This document shows, in pieces, positions 1-13,664 of a stretch of DNA of 64,000 nt. Under the pieces are notes generated by a model. That model saw only the letters and a program-made list of their open reading frames with translations, had not been told where the DNA came from and did not search any database. The stretch comes from Epiperipatus broadwayi. Its lineage: Eukaryota; Onychophora; Udeonychophora; Euonychophora; Peripatidae. How positions within the stretch are numbered: the stretch's first letter is position 1; every line of letters begins with the position of its first letter. The stretch is from positions 6,163,717 to 6,227,716 of the forward strand of contig JAQFVV010000056.1 in the NCBI GenBank assembly GCA_028023455.1. Reading direction: 5' to 3'. Position numbers and translations under genes: made by a program.

Positions 1-24
1 TTCCTTTTGTTATCATCAGATATG

Positions 25-160
25 TTGTTCATAATGTTAGAGATTTAGAGAATGAGAAAATAGGGCAGAAGTCATGATTGATCCTGACCTGTGTATCTTG
101 GGCATGATTGGTTTCAGGATACTTTTGCTTAGGTTCTAACTCTTGTTAAATGTACATACA
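25..160 (+). repeat. dispersed repeat, copy 1 of 2
   Basis: This stretch is clearly similar to 14623-14770. The shared words include GTTGTTCATAATGTTA, CCTGACCTGTGTATCTTG and TACTTTTGCTTAG, in the same order and spacing. No open frame runs through it. It is GC-richer than its surroundings and ends in GACCGG. It is probably a fragment of an interspersed element (a SINE or a LINE 3' region), but the family was not recognised. Confidence 0.7.
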
Positions 161-703
161 ATTCTGACCGGAATACTATCCACTTGCTGATTTAACCATA
201 TCACTTTTTCATAATCAATTTTTGCATTCTTTAACTTTGTGATTACATTTTTTTTACACTTTTTTGCATCACAATTACTTAGGTTTCTCATTCCCCATCA
301 TGAGGATTCATATTTTTTCTGTGTTTACACTACACTTTTTTTCTTCTCTTTCAATAATTAAATTTTCACTCACATTTTTTGGAGGTTATTTCTATCACAT
401 TTTTACTCTCTTCTATTATTTCTTGACAAACTTCTCTAATCCTTTGTTAAGCCTCTTGAAACTTAACATTGCCATTCGATGAGGTTTAACTCTATAGTGT
501 GAAATTTTACCTCACTTTTCTATTGATGTTCTTTGATTAAATTGTACAACATTCCCATGTCAGTTATGACATGTGTTGCTTCTATAGATACAACTTTCAT
601 TTGTTCTGGCTCCAATTTTGTAAGCTGCCCTGCCTCATTAGTTTCTCTGTTTGATTCTTGTTTCCAATTTTTTTCTTTATTGATTTGTAATCATCTAATA
701 TTT

Positions 704-1107
704 ATCATCATCATCCTTAGCCATTATCAATCCATGGCAGGATGGCCTCTCCAATATCAATCCATTTCTGATCTCTGGCCTCTCCTCATCACCCCAGCAT
801 ACTTTCTTAATTAATCCATCCATCTCACATGTGGCCACTTTCTGGGCGCTTTACAATCTCTTGAAATCCAGTTTAAGATTTCAATTGCCCATCTAGTATC
901 ATTTCTTCTAGCAATATGTCAAGCCCAACTCCCCATCAGACTTTTAATTCTTTCATGATGACAATAACAGCTGCTTGCTCTCCTACCAATGTATTGTTTT
1001 CAATCTCTTTTTGTTATTCCTAACATGCATATCTCCATATTTCTTTAAGTGGTTTGAAAGATCTATGCATTGCCCTTTTATTAAATGTCCAAGTTTCAGA
1101 TTCATAA
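704..1107 (-). pseudogene. RTE-type LINE 3' fragment (C-terminal coding remnant)
   Basis: This segment aligns along its length with the reverse-transcriptase C-terminal region of the RTE-type LINE at 40805-41528, in the same orientation. Shared blocks include CATCCATCTCACATGTGG, the AATCTCTTGRAATCCAGTTTAA area and TCTTCTAGCAATATGTC. Like that copy it starts at its 3' end with a short TCATCATCATC run, the trinucleotide tail typical of RTE elements. It is 5'-truncated at about 1107 and its frames are broken by indels, so it is an older dead copy. The plus-strand frame that covers it is only an antisense shadow. Confidence 0.8.
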
Positions 1108-1842
1108 TATCTATTATTAAAAATAAAAATTCTCATAAACAACATAAAGATTTTAAAATTAAAATTTTAATAAATAAAATCACTGCAAAATAAGTTTCAT
1201 CAAAGAAAATGAAGGTTTTAATAAATAAATAATATGTAAGCCAGAATAATTTGAAAAAAAAAAAACATCTATAAAGGTTTAAAGAGTTTTATTATTAGTT
1301 TAAAACAGTTTGCTAGGAGTCAGTAGTAAAGTTTTACAAATTAAGTAATTAGAGGGGGAAGAAAATCTAATTTAGAAATGTTGAAACTATAAGAGCTTAA
1401 AAAATAAATCTTTTGCATGAAATTAAAAATACTTTCTTTTCATTTAATTTAAGGGAGAAAAAAGGAAATATTAAAACTAAAAAATCTCTTTCATAAAATA
1501 AATATATCTGTGCATAAGAGTTGATTTTAAGTATAAAGAAAATAAAATGTGTGCGTATTGAAGAATTAAAATAGGAAAGTTAAAAATTAAAATAAATGAA
1601 AGTGTATAATTAAAATTTCCCTCAAAGATTGTATACACTAAAAAGCTATATAAAAAACAGGATTAGCATGGCTACTAATTAAAATCCATAAACAGGATTA
1701 ATTAAAAGGCATCTTAAGAATGTAATCAAAGTAGTGGACGGATTTAAAAACCAATTAAAGAAATGACAAGATCATCATATAAATAAGCCAAAAATTTCAT
1801 CAGTCAGTCATACACATATCTAGAAGCAGTAATATGTATTTG
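1108..1842. other. AT-rich spacer, nothing recognised
   Basis: A-rich sequence with no coding frame, tandem array or element termini that I could identify. Confidence 0.6.
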
Positions 1843-1846
1843 TTAA

Positions 1847-2592
1847 CCCTTAAACCGCTAATTAAATCATTGGTTGTATGAGATAAAAATCAAATCTTTT
1901 AATTGGCCAACTCACAAACTGAAGACAAAGCCTATTGTTAAAACATATTCGTCTATAATATTAAATTCAACTCAGATACGTTTATAAAAAGTATATAATT
2001 AATTTTTCAGGTCATGAAGAAAACGAAAGTTCTTTCAAAAATAAATTGCTATTTATTTATTCTAAGATATTCTATATCGGCAACATAAAAGTTATAATGT
2101 AAACAAAAGATCGACTTTTACGTTATAGAAAAGTAAATATTTCTTTTTACTACATCTTCAATATATTTACTTAAATCTTCAATATTTTTCGAAAATAATT
2201 TTGTTTTTTTATTATTCTCTCTGAAAATTATGTTTAATTTCCATAAATATTATTTAATAATAATTTAAATCGTATTCGAAATGAAAATCTCAGCGTTTTT
2301 CTTTATTTTCTTTGATCAGGCAGTTTCTTTGTTCTTTCCAGCCAATCAGAATGTCTTTTTCGGCTGAGAGCATGCTAAGAACCAATCACAAATAATGTTC
2401 CTTCTTTGTTTAGGTTTAAAATGCGTTTTTTTTTATTTTTTACTTCTAAAATAAATCGGAAGATGTCACCATCGTACAGAACTTTTAAAAACGAATTAAA
2501 TACGTATTTAACGAATTTTATCGTATAAAAACGAACTAAGTTAGAGTGATTTTAGGTGTCGACGAGGAGTCTCGTCGAGCGCGGGAAAAGGG
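1847..2592 (+). mobile_element. piggyBac-like MITE, copy 1
   Basis: A 746 bp non-autonomous element flanked by TTAA at 1843-1846 and 2593-2596. It begins CCCTTAAACCGC and ends GCGCGGGAAAAGGG, so both ends read CCCTT inward from TTAA, as in piggyBac-superfamily elements. It encodes no transposase. A perfect 8 bp hairpin (TCGACGAG-GAGT-CTCGTCGA) lies at 2559-2578 near the inner end. Two CCAAT motifs lie at about 2342 and 2382. A second, inverted and more diverged copy lies at about 3202-3922. The assignment rests on the TTAA site and terminal bases only; the transposase family is inferred. Confidence 0.7.
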
Positions 2593-2596
2593 TTAA

Positions 2597-3193
2597 TCAA
2601 GACAACGCAGTGATGAGCAGTTTTCGGAGCATGCGATGGACTTCAGCCTTAGTCATCAGAACATCAGCAGCCTGCCCGATAGAAATAATGTCCATCTAAC
2701 AATTTGAAGCCACCAGGAATTTCTAACTGCCTGAAATAGAAGTAACATGGAATAGCAATCATTAGAACCTCAACAGAAGCTTAAAATCCAAACGGTTGGT
2801 AAAACACACACATGAAGCAGCAAACAGCAAGAAAACCACCACATTCCAAAATCCTATAGGTAATAATATTCTCTTATTCCAATTTTGATATTTATTTAAG
2901 TATCCACTGAAATCTTAAAGCCTCTCAGAGTCAGTTAATAAATGAAATCTATAACCGCATAAAATGAACTATTGATATGCATATTTTACATGCTGTGTAC
3001 TTATTTAATGCTTTATGTTATATTATATTTTATTGTATGTTATAAAGAATGTGTGTGGGGGTATTATACATAAAATTATTGTTTATTTAATTGAGAAAAT
3101 TTATAATTAGTTTACAAATTATAGTAAGCATCGTAGTTAAAATAAATTATCTTTGAAAATTAATATTTGTCGGTCAATTCTTTACTAATATCA
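2597..3193. other. spacer between inverted MITEs with a GC-richer island
   Basis: The first ~270 bp (2597-2865) are GC-richer than the surroundings and contain CpGs. On the minus strand a pyrimidine-rich stretch ending in CAG at about 2732 resembles a 3' splice site and is followed by a frame open for about 20 codons. On the plus strand a 30-codon ATG frame starts at about 2612, and a GTAATA donor-like site follows ATAG at about 2860. None of these is convincing alone; a 5' UTR exon or part of another repeat are both possible. The rest, to 3193, is AT-rich with nothing recognised. Confidence 0.3.
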
Positions 3194-3201
3194 TTAATTA
3201 A

Positions 3202-3922
3202 TCTTTAGCTTGATGCCTATGAGAGGTTTCGTTGACGATTGACATCACTCTAATTCCATCATTTTTAATGCTACAATAAACATTATACACTCATTAGCTA
3301 GGTTTTTAAAAGTTCTGTAAGATGCTGCCCTCTCTTGAATTATTTTACAAGTAAAAAATCAATAAAACTGCCGGTAAAGCTTATCAAAGAAGAAAGCTTG
3401 TTGGTGATTGGCTCTTAGCCTTCAAAGACAGTCTGATTGGCTGGCAAAAACAAAGAAACTGCATAATCAAAGAAAAATGCTAAGATTTTCAATTTGAAAG
3501 TATTTTCTGACCAATTATAATTATTTTAGTAAAATAATGCTAAAAATAAAATTATTTAAAAAAAATATTTAAGATTTTAGTAAAAATATTTAAGATTTTA
3601 GCAAAAAAAATATTTACTTTTCCGTAACGTAAAACTGAAAAAAAAATTTACGACAGCAACTCTTTTTAATTCATTACTAAGTTTAGCTTTTAATTTGCCG
3701 CTATGGAATATTTCTATAATAAACAAATAGAAATTTATTTTTGAAAGAACTTTCGTTCACTTTCATAACCTGACAAATTATTAATATACTTTTCACAAAC
3801 GAATCTAAAGTGAATATAATATTAAAAGGTGAATATATTTTGACAATTGACTTTGTCTTGGCCAATTAAAAGTCTTGATTTTTAACTCACTCAGGCCAAT
3901 AATATAATTAGCGGTCAAAAGG
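3202..3922 (-). mobile_element. piggyBac-like MITE, copy 2 (inverted, diverged)
   Basis: The reverse complement of this segment aligns with 1847-2592 over its whole length. Shared blocks include CTGATTGGCTGG, GAAAGAACTTTCGTT, TGGCCAATTAAAAG and TAATTAGCGGT. It ends AGCGGTCAAAAGG followed by TTAA at 3923-3926, and its inner end abuts TTAA at 3198-3201. Most CpGs present in copy 1 have become TpG or CpA here, including those of the subterminal hairpin, so this copy has decayed further. No coding capacity. Confidence 0.65.
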
Positions 3923-3926
3923 TTAA

Positions 3927-5297
<1,371 letters not shown>

Positions 5298-6039
5298 CTG
5301 AACAAGAATTGTAGTTCAAAAAGCAAAACAGTTTTTTTCTAAATCCAAAAATATAAAACTAAATTTCTAAGAACAGTCCTTTCTCACTGCTGGCAACTTT
5401 TAGAAAAATTATTTTTTTAATCATACAGTCTAACGATAATGAATGTGTGCCCATCGTTTTTTTTTTACTTAATCTTTCAAACAACTTTTTTTTAAAAATT
5501 AATATTGAATAATAAATTACTAAATTTTTTTTCTTAGCTTTTTAGTTAAATTACTATTATATAAAATATTCTGCGTAGATTCATTTTTGGTTATCTACAA
5601 ATTTCTTGGGTTTTTTTTTTTTTATTAAAACATTATATGGATTGAATTTATTTCATTATATTTATTTTAAAAAGTTTAATTAATTTTATGTATTTTATTA
5701 TGCATACACGCACACATATATATTTGCATTTTAAAAGTATACGTTTCAATCGATGCATTCATCCTTTATTTAATCACATTTTATAACAATTTTTAATGTC
5801 AGATTAACGGGAATGTATATACTGATGACAACCATCTTTTAGATTCTATAAATAGCATTACATTAGGTATGCCTCTATTTTTCAAAATTCAAATTAATTT
5901 GAACTTATTTTGCATAGTATGTTTTATGCCCCCTTTTTTAGATTTAGTGGTATTCCATATTGCTTGCATGTAAACAAGAAAAAATTATTTTGGTTTTTTG
6001 CAAATTATGAGTATTTTTTCCTATTTTTTTTAGAAAAAT

Positions 6040-6225
6040 ATAAAACTGATCTAGACCAACTGATGAGTGCTGGTTCATTATGAAATGTGTATATTGATTA
6101 CTTATCTTTTTCACATGTATGTGGTCATGTGCATCAGTTGTATAAAATGAAGTAGATAGCTGTAGGGAGCTTGAAAGTCTGAGTTCAAATCCCTTCTAAT
6201 TACATTAAGTTCAGTATATCCAATA
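6040..6225 (+). repeat. repeat fragment with CTGATGAG motif and tRNA-like B box
   Basis: The segment opens with GACCAACTGATGAGTGCTGG, nearly repeated at 6832-6850, and shares TTATCTTTTTCAC with the downstream copy. At 6170-6192 the string GAAAGTCTGAGTTCAAATCCC matches the B-box-bearing unit at 55230-55249 apart from one base, and TAGCTGTAGGGAG just before it resembles an A box. It looks like a degenerate tRNA-related SINE or PLE-terminal repeat. No coding is implied. Confidence 0.4.
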
Positions 6226-6604
6226 TACTTGCATTTAAATATTACATATTCAGCCTGTATGCTGCCCATCCATCTTCTGTGTATTTAAATGGACATAAGG
6301 TCCAAATATATGAGGGGTCAGAGAGAATTAAAGGTGACATGGGTATAACAATGAGTTTGGCATCAACAAGAGCTTTCAGTATTTCCATCATCAAATTTTC
6401 AATGATATGTATAGCTGAAGAGTTAGAGAGTGAGAATTGAAGCTGGTCTATTAAAGTTTGAAGATTTTCTATCTTAATATAAATTGAGCACTGATTATAT
6501 ATATATATATTCAAAATATTACCTCAAGCCAAGCATTTATCTAATTCTTAAATATTAAGAAAAAGATCCAAATCTTCAGACACCTACATGTCTTTAAACT
6601 CAGC

Positions 6605-6650
6605 TCCTCACTGATGAGTGCCATAGCTTGAAACCGGTATGGGGACCATC
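6605..6650 (+). ncRNA. hammerhead-like motif (CTGATGA...GAAAC)
   Basis: CTGATGA at 6611-6617 is followed by a 12-nt insert that can pair only partly (GC/GC) and then GAAAC at 6630-6634, matching the two invariant blocks of a hammerhead core. A complete stem I was not found. It may be a decayed PLE terminal ribozyme or a coincidence. Confidence 0.25.
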
Positions 6651-6825
6651 ACAGATAAAGGCTTCAGCTATTTTCTCTTATAGCATTTATCATAAAAAAT
6701 AAAATAAATAAGCTTGTTTAGAGCTATTAGCAGGCTCTTTATATATTACATATTGGTAATACAAGCTATATAGGTCATGTGAAATATGACTGATTTTTAC
6801 TTATATATATATATATGGAGATAAT

Positions 6826-6915
6826 AATCTGGACCAACTGATGAATGCTAGTTCAGCACTATACATATATATATATATATATTGGAGATCATTTATCTTT
6901 TTCACTGTTGAGCAA
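6826..6915 (+). repeat. second copy of the CTGATGA repeat fragment
   Basis: GGACCAACTGATGAATGCTA and, after a short TA run, ATCATTTATCTTTTTCACTG parallel the copy at 6050-6115. An imperfect hairpin (TGCTAGTTCAGCA) follows CTGATGA. Family unknown, probably a transposable-element terminus. Confidence 0.4.
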
Positions 6916-7049
6916 AATGAATGTAGAACTCCATAAACAATATAAAAATGTAAGAAAAGCACATTATGCTAGAATAATAGATGGATTAAAACTGCAAAAA
7001 ATATATCTGAGACTTTTATTAGATATTGAATGTAATATATGGATATAAA

Positions 7050-10000
7050 AATAATACTCTTAAATTATAAAGGAACTTTGTACTCACTCTTATATAAAAA
7101 TGATATACTAAATAGATAAATGAATAAATGTGACTAATTTAAAAATAAAGATATAACAACTTGAATATATATCATTTAATAAAATATGTATTCTAACAGA
7201 GACTTGTATTTGCCATCTTGATGAACTTTAAAAAAAAAAAAATCTTAAATCAGAAAAGTTGTTATTCTTTGTATAATCCTTGGAATATATATATATATAT
7301 GGTGGGATATGTTAGCTTCAAACTAGTAAAATATTTTAGCAATGTATAGAATAAAAAATATTTTCTTTTCGTTGTATGTTTTTAAGGAATAAAATAAGTC
7401 TGCAATGAACATTGTGGAATATCTTCATTATTCATATAACAATAATATTTTTAAGAATTTTAATGAAAATTCTGCTTTCCTGAGAGAGATTATTAGACTC
7501 AGTGTGGTTTTTCTGACCCAAGTTGAACAAATACAAGAATGATAATATTATCAAAGATATATATATATTGCTTTTAGAGGACATTTGAACACAGGCAGTC
7601 ATGTTCAGTATATACATTATAGTTGTAGTCAAATATATTGATTTGGTCAAAATATTTAACACAATTAAATAAATTTTGTTGACAATGCTTGAAAATAATT
7701 GCTTGCAATAAACATTTATTTCATATGATGCAGCTTCCACACAATGGAATAAAAGAAAATGTTGTTACTTCTAGCAAAAAATCTGTGGCATTTGAAATGA
7801 AAACATCTCCATTTTATGTTTATGTGGCAATGACTTTTTAAATATTTTATATGTAGGTTCCAAAAAAAAATATTAGAATACAATAAAGAATTTATGGTGG
7901 ACTTTATAATTTAAACTATTTAAAAGTAAAACAAGGCTTTCATCACCTAAATTTCTACATTATCAGTAAATTACTACTTCAATTCAGAGGATGATTTATA
8001 AAATCCTTGAATATAAATTGTAAAGATTTTATTTTACTAATAAATGTTCAAAACTCAAATCTTTAATCAGCCAGTGATTGAAGAGAAATTTTCATCAATG
8101 TTTTAATCTGATGGCCATCACATTTAGAAGAAGAATAAGTTTAAATATCCCAGGAAAAAAATGTAATTTGAAGTGCAACTCAAGATATTATCCCACAATG
8201 AAATATTTAGATTCAACTAAATAAGTTAAATAGAAGGTTTTATTCTGAAAATTTATTGTAGGGAAATGAGTCATGGATTTCCAATGGCCAAGAAAATGCT
8301 TTCTTTAAGACAAAATTCACCATTTTTCAAATTGACGATTGTGGTTTAAATTTACAATTATAAGTGTCCAACTTCTTTAGACAAGCATTTGAAGTTGATT
8401 AAAAATAAAGTATTTTGATTTTCATGGAAGAGGGTGATCACATTTATATCATAAAGATTATTTTAACGACAGTCTAAGGAAAAACAAAATCAATTATTTT
8501 CTTAGGAAGAATAAGATTGACATAAGAATATAATAAAAATACAAGTAGGCAAAACGTTGAAGTTTTTTTTTAAATAAAGACGTTAGTGTCACACGATGCC
8601 AATCAAATAAAGGGTAAAGCACAAAACTACGATACAGGTGGTATTTGTAGTTCATAAATTATTTTGGACATCGCTAATTTCAACACAAATTTTTATTCTA
8701 AAGTTGATTGTACTAGTTTATGCGTACTGTTAATGATAATATATATATATGCAACCACACATGTATATACGAATACATCATGCTTTAATTAATATTAAAA
8801 AAATAAGAATCTGATAATAATAAAAATGTCCTACAAAACTGACTCAAAACATGAAAATGGGAATGTCTTGATTCTAGTATAATTTTATATTACGTTGGTT
8901 CACTTTTCCTATACAATTGTAATTGATATAAGCGCTATTAACTAAATGGATTCCTAAAGAATGTCAAAAGATTTTAAAAAATATGCACATACATTGAAAA
9001 TATACGTGGAAAGTTGATTCAAATTTCCACAGAAACGTAAAATTGAGAAAACCATTACGCAGATGTCTAGAGAAATGATATAATGTTTGAATTAATATAT
9101 ATATATCACACATACATAAATAAAATATAGTTTGATGAATAAAACGGTTTTCTTTTAAAATTTATAAAAATAGTTTTCGATTTAACTCTTTGTAAAAAAA
9201 AAAAAGGAAGCATAACAATAAAGAAAGTGTAGTTCTAATCTCTTCACCACATGATATTCGGTTGACTTGCAGCTTCATTAAGTTTTGTTTATTCTCTTGC
9301 TAACTTAGAAAAGAAGACATTTTCTTTTTGATTAACCAAGATCAGTAGAACAACAAATCTATGTTTTCTTTCGAAAACTTCTCATAAACATAGTGAGAAT
9401 TCACTCTCAGTAATTGATTGTTACAATTTGTCTTTAAAATCTTCAAGTCCAAGATTGGTTTCCTGAGGCTATTATAGTACTTTGGGCATGATAAATTACT
9501 AAGAGACTCTTGTTCTAATGGCTATCTTCAACCTTTTTTCAAAACTGACCACAAAGTGAATTTACCAATTAATGGGGAAAAAGAATTAAAGAATAAGTAC
9601 AGCAAAAAAAAAAGTACTAATGGAAAAATCTTCACATTCAATAATGACAAATAGAGAAGAAAGAGAAACATTTTAACAATTAACAACATCGTTAATATTT
9701 CATATATCTCAAAAAATAAAAGATTAAATACACATATTAAAGAGTTATTTTTAAAGAGTTATTTTTGTTTAAAACAAAGCACAAAGAAAGTTCTCATTTA
9801 GAATTTTTTCCCAGTTTTTACTAATGTAAATTTTAAAATCGATGTTTAAAAAATTTCGGATTTCTTTTAAAAAATAAAAAAATTATCAACTACTTAAGGC
9901 TAAATTAAACCACTTCCAATGATTATTAATATATAGAATGAATACAATACTTGTCATCTAAACATTAAAATAAAAGAATGTTAAATTCAATTAGTATTTG

Positions 10001-12630
10001 AGAAGGTAACATCTTGGGAACATAAAGTAATGATCTGAAGTGGTTAATTATGACTACAGTGGAGGACTGAAAAATGTAAAATATTTCTGGGCCGATTGAT
10101 TCCCAGTTGAAAAAAACAAACAAACAATAATAGGATCATTAAATGGAACTGGTACCGAATCTATGATTTTGGATCTAGAGAAATTGGCAATGGAAATATT
10201 ATTACGAACAGATAGCTACTGCTTTCACACACACACCCACAAAGTTATATTAAAAACTTACAATAATTTAAAACTCAAAACAATTACAATAAATATTTAT
10301 GGAGACTTTTAATTTGGCTGTTAAACTACAAGTATACAACCTATATTAACAGAATGAATGGAATGTTAATAATATTACTGTAGTAAGAAATTTAATATAT
10401 GAAAAATAACTTTTTAATCAATATAATTAACATATGAGTTTTATAAATACAGTAATAAAAATAAATTTATTTCAAAATTTTTTAATATCCCAGCAATAAA
10501 TAAATAGAAAAAGATTATAAAGATAGGCTCCTTCATGCATATCAGCAGAAAAAAAAACAAATTAGCTTTTAGGTTGCATTAGATTAACAAGCAAAATATA
10601 GCAATATCTAGTTAATTGTAAAAAAAAAAAAAAAATTCTAACAGGACAATTTCTAAATCTGTTAATTATCATTTATTGTTCATTCTCAAATATATTAAAT
10701 AAAATATACAGATGGTTCTCTACTTTTTAAACATTGTACTTTCATAAAATTCATTATTTCATCCATATTTCATACTTTCAATTTTTAACAATATGTATGA
10801 CAAAATGCACATACTTATATGTAATAATTCTCCCTTTCAGATGGACTATTAGTCCCTCCCACCTCTCTGACATTAATCGTGTTCATTTTCAACATCATAG
10901 ATTGGCTTGAGTAGGGATGTTTTGAGTTAGAGCATGTGTTAATAAGTTGTCTTATCAGTTTATGTTAGAATGTGTGCTATCACTTTAAGTATATTTCTAT
11001 TTTGGTGATAAATTTTGCCCTTATTAATTCACAACCATGAATGAAAAATGAAGAAAACAACAGTGTGGAAATGGACAAAAAAACACAAGATCTCATAATC
11101 TCCATACAATTGAGACACAGAAGGCAAACCTTTTGCTTCAATCGATCATTCATATAATTTAAGCTGATCAACAATATATGTTCAACCATGAAAAACAAGA
11201 ACAAAATTAAGGAATATTTCCAAATTCATATACTTTCATCTCATTATGCTTTTAAACTTTTTTTTAATATTATTCATCTAGACTTTATATGTATATGTCC
11301 ATAGAATGTATTTAACCTCACTTTTTCTCAATTAAAATAAAATGTTAGGTACAAAATATTTTCAAAGTTTGAAAATTTATTACATATTAAGAATTCTTTG
11401 AACTTTTTAAAAAAAATAGAAACATAATACTCAGCAAAATATATATATACATGTATTTTGAAAACCCTTTTTGATGTTTTATTTACATTGCTCTACTTTC
11501 TTACATTTCAACTTTCATTCACATTTCAAAAACCAATTAGTTATGAAAATAGAGAACCGCCTGTATTATAATTTATTTAAGAGCAACATAAAAATTAAAA
11601 TTAGGACAACTAATGTTTAAAATATTGTGTATTTTTTTTATTAACCATGTGTACAATTAGAATGTGACATCACAGAACAAGGCTCATGCACAGCAAAACT
11701 CATTTTGAAATATTACATCATAGTAGTAACTCAATCAAAAGCCTACAAATTTCACATTTAATGATCTCATTTTAATGCTAATCATTATATATTTTACTTT
11801 TCATTCTTGTCCCTAGATGACAGAAGTAATTTAAAAATAAAATAGAAATAAAATTTAAATCACAGCTCTAGAAATTTTGCAGACATTTATAAGTAAAAAG
11901 ATATATGATTTTAGGTATTTCTATAACTATTATTAAAATTTTAAATTTATATTAATTAATTTGATATTTAATTATAAAAAGAATATATATATATAATGAA
12001 ACAGTCGACCTTAGTTCAAGATCGAGTTTCACAGTTCTACCACAGTCCACGTGTCATCATGCTCCTTTTTTTTGTCATAAAATGTATATAAACTATACGT
12101 ATATTTCTGAGAAGCGTCTATGAGATTTATAAATACAAATCTGAAATAAAAATCGTCAATTATTTTAAATAGTAGCTTTTATAGATGCGACTCAGAGATG
12201 TGTATATGACAGGAGCTTTTATATGTAATTAAAAATGTTAAATAATTTTGCGTCTTTTAAAATTGTATTTTTTAACTTTTATTTTAGTACTTTATAATCA
12301 CTTTTGTCATAAAACTAAAAATATAAATTCAAGATAACTGTGTAAAAATTATTAAAGGGGTGGGGAGTTTGTTTCATGATTTTAAAAAAGGAATTTGTAA
12401 ATTAAAGTTAAGAAAAAGTAAAATCCAAAACAAAGCTAATGTATTTTAGTTAGCTATTAACATTTTTTGGTCAAATCCATTTCCAAACAGGAAATTGATT
12501 TGAATTGATTTTAGAAAGTTATCTCAAAACTGAATCTTTACTAACAATAGAGTAAAGATTCTCCTAAATTAGAGATCAATTAGAGGCAGGAAATCTAATT
12601 AAAATAAACATTCTCTGAGGGGCTAAAAAC
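7050..12630. other. long AT-rich stretch, no gene recognised
   Basis: About 5.6 kb of AT-rich DNA with scattered short TA runs and poly-A/T tracts. Short open frames (for example about 100 codons at 7432-7740, minus) have the I/N/K/Y-rich composition expected of chance frames here and no recognisable motif. A slightly GC-richer patch lies at 10840-10930. Nothing supportable as a gene or element was found. Confidence 0.5.
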
Positions 12631-12639
12631 TGACATAAA

Positions 12640-12771
12640 TAGAGCTAAAAATCTATTATGTTAGAGTTTGGTCAGTTGTTGCTAGGTGACATCACATCCG
12701 TTGAAATTTTGAGAGCCAAGCTGCCACCCTCCATCTTCAGCCCGACTCTTGCGGCAATGTAGCCCCAAAGA
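12640..12771 (+). promoter_or_regulatory. candidate promoter / 5' UTR island
   Basis: A GC- and CpG-richer island in AT-rich surroundings. It contains GTTGCTAGGTGAC (12677-12689), which resembles a symmetric RFX-type X-box, overlapping TGACATCA (12686-12693), one base from a CRE/ATF site. Further CpGs occur up to the candidate start codon at 12772. No clear TATA box lies at the right distance. The regulatory role is inferred only from motif resemblance and base composition. Confidence 0.3.
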
Positions 12772-12819
12772 ATGCCGCCTGCCACAGAAGATTCGCCAGT
12801 ACTTCCAAAGAATCCCGAG
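12772..12819 (+). CDS. candidate first coding exon (16 codons) with splice donor
   Basis: ATG at 12772 has A at -3, a favourable context. It opens 16 codons with balanced composition (starting MPPATED, ending PKNPE), unlike the I/N/K-rich chance frames of this window. The exon would end in GAG followed at once by GTAACC, a reasonable 5' splice site in phase 0. It lies in a CpG-bearing island with transcription-factor-like motifs just upstream. A short upstream ATG (12756) meets an immediate stop. I could not find the next exon, so this may be the start of a gene with a long intron or a fortuitous island. I do not recognise the protein. Confidence 0.3.
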
Positions 12820-12825
12820 GTAACC

Positions 12826-13550
12826 AGCCAAAAGACTGTATAACCACCTTATCCACTTTTAACTATGTAATTTAAGTTGTAAACTAATAATTTCGTTATA
12901 TTTAATGTTTTTTTAAAGCTCTGTTAATCTTTTATATCAATTCTTTGCTGTCTCCAACTCACGCTTATTATTTTTATCAGTTAGTGAGGTTATGATTTAA
13001 TTTTAATATTTTTATATTTTCTCACATAATTTATTTATAAATGCTAGTAAAACTTAATCTTACGAACTTCTATTAAAAAGGAAGGGGGAGAATTAATGTG
13101 TTCTTGTTATTTATCTTAAATATCTCGTAAGATCGGGTTTATATTTTAAATGAATACATTTTTTTTAAATGTTGTACCGTAAATATATACAAATGTATAA
13201 ATACTTTTGCAATCCAGGGTGGATATTGGTGTATGTTAGTTTTATAAATTTCTTATTGATTATCATCGCCACAAAGGCTGGCAACTTAAATTTGTTTTGT
13301 AATTTGCACTATTTAGTTTTGTTTCCTATGTTAAAATATTGATTCAAGAAGGGGGAGCAGTGCATGCTTCATTAATGATAGTTTAATTTATAATCAATAA
13401 CTTTAGATTACGTAGATCATTATTTTAGCATATCATTACGTATTTGTTAAACCATTTAAGGCTTTTCTTTAATATTTAAATTTAATGATTTTATATATTA
13501 GGATAGCATTGCTAGCATATGTCCAATTATTCATAAGCCACATAATGCTT
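12826..13550. other. AT-rich stretch after the candidate exon
   Basis: No coding frame or element termini seen. If the candidate exon is real, this would be intron. Confidence 0.4.
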
Positions 13551-13556
13551 CGATCT

Positions 13557-13664
13557 GATTCACCTGTACTTCACTCCAGGGAATCATGATCATTTTGTTA
13601 GTCATTCTTCTCCAAGTATATATGTTATATACTGCTTTGAATCACCTGTACCTCACTCCAGGGA
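13557..13664 (+). repeat. local duplication, 82 bp spacing
   Basis: A 26 bp word containing TCACCTGTACTTCACTCCAG at 13557-13582 recurs with two differences at 13639-13664. GC-richer sequence continues to about 13985 without a convincing frame; the minus-strand frame there (64 codons) shows no known motif. Confidence 0.6.
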
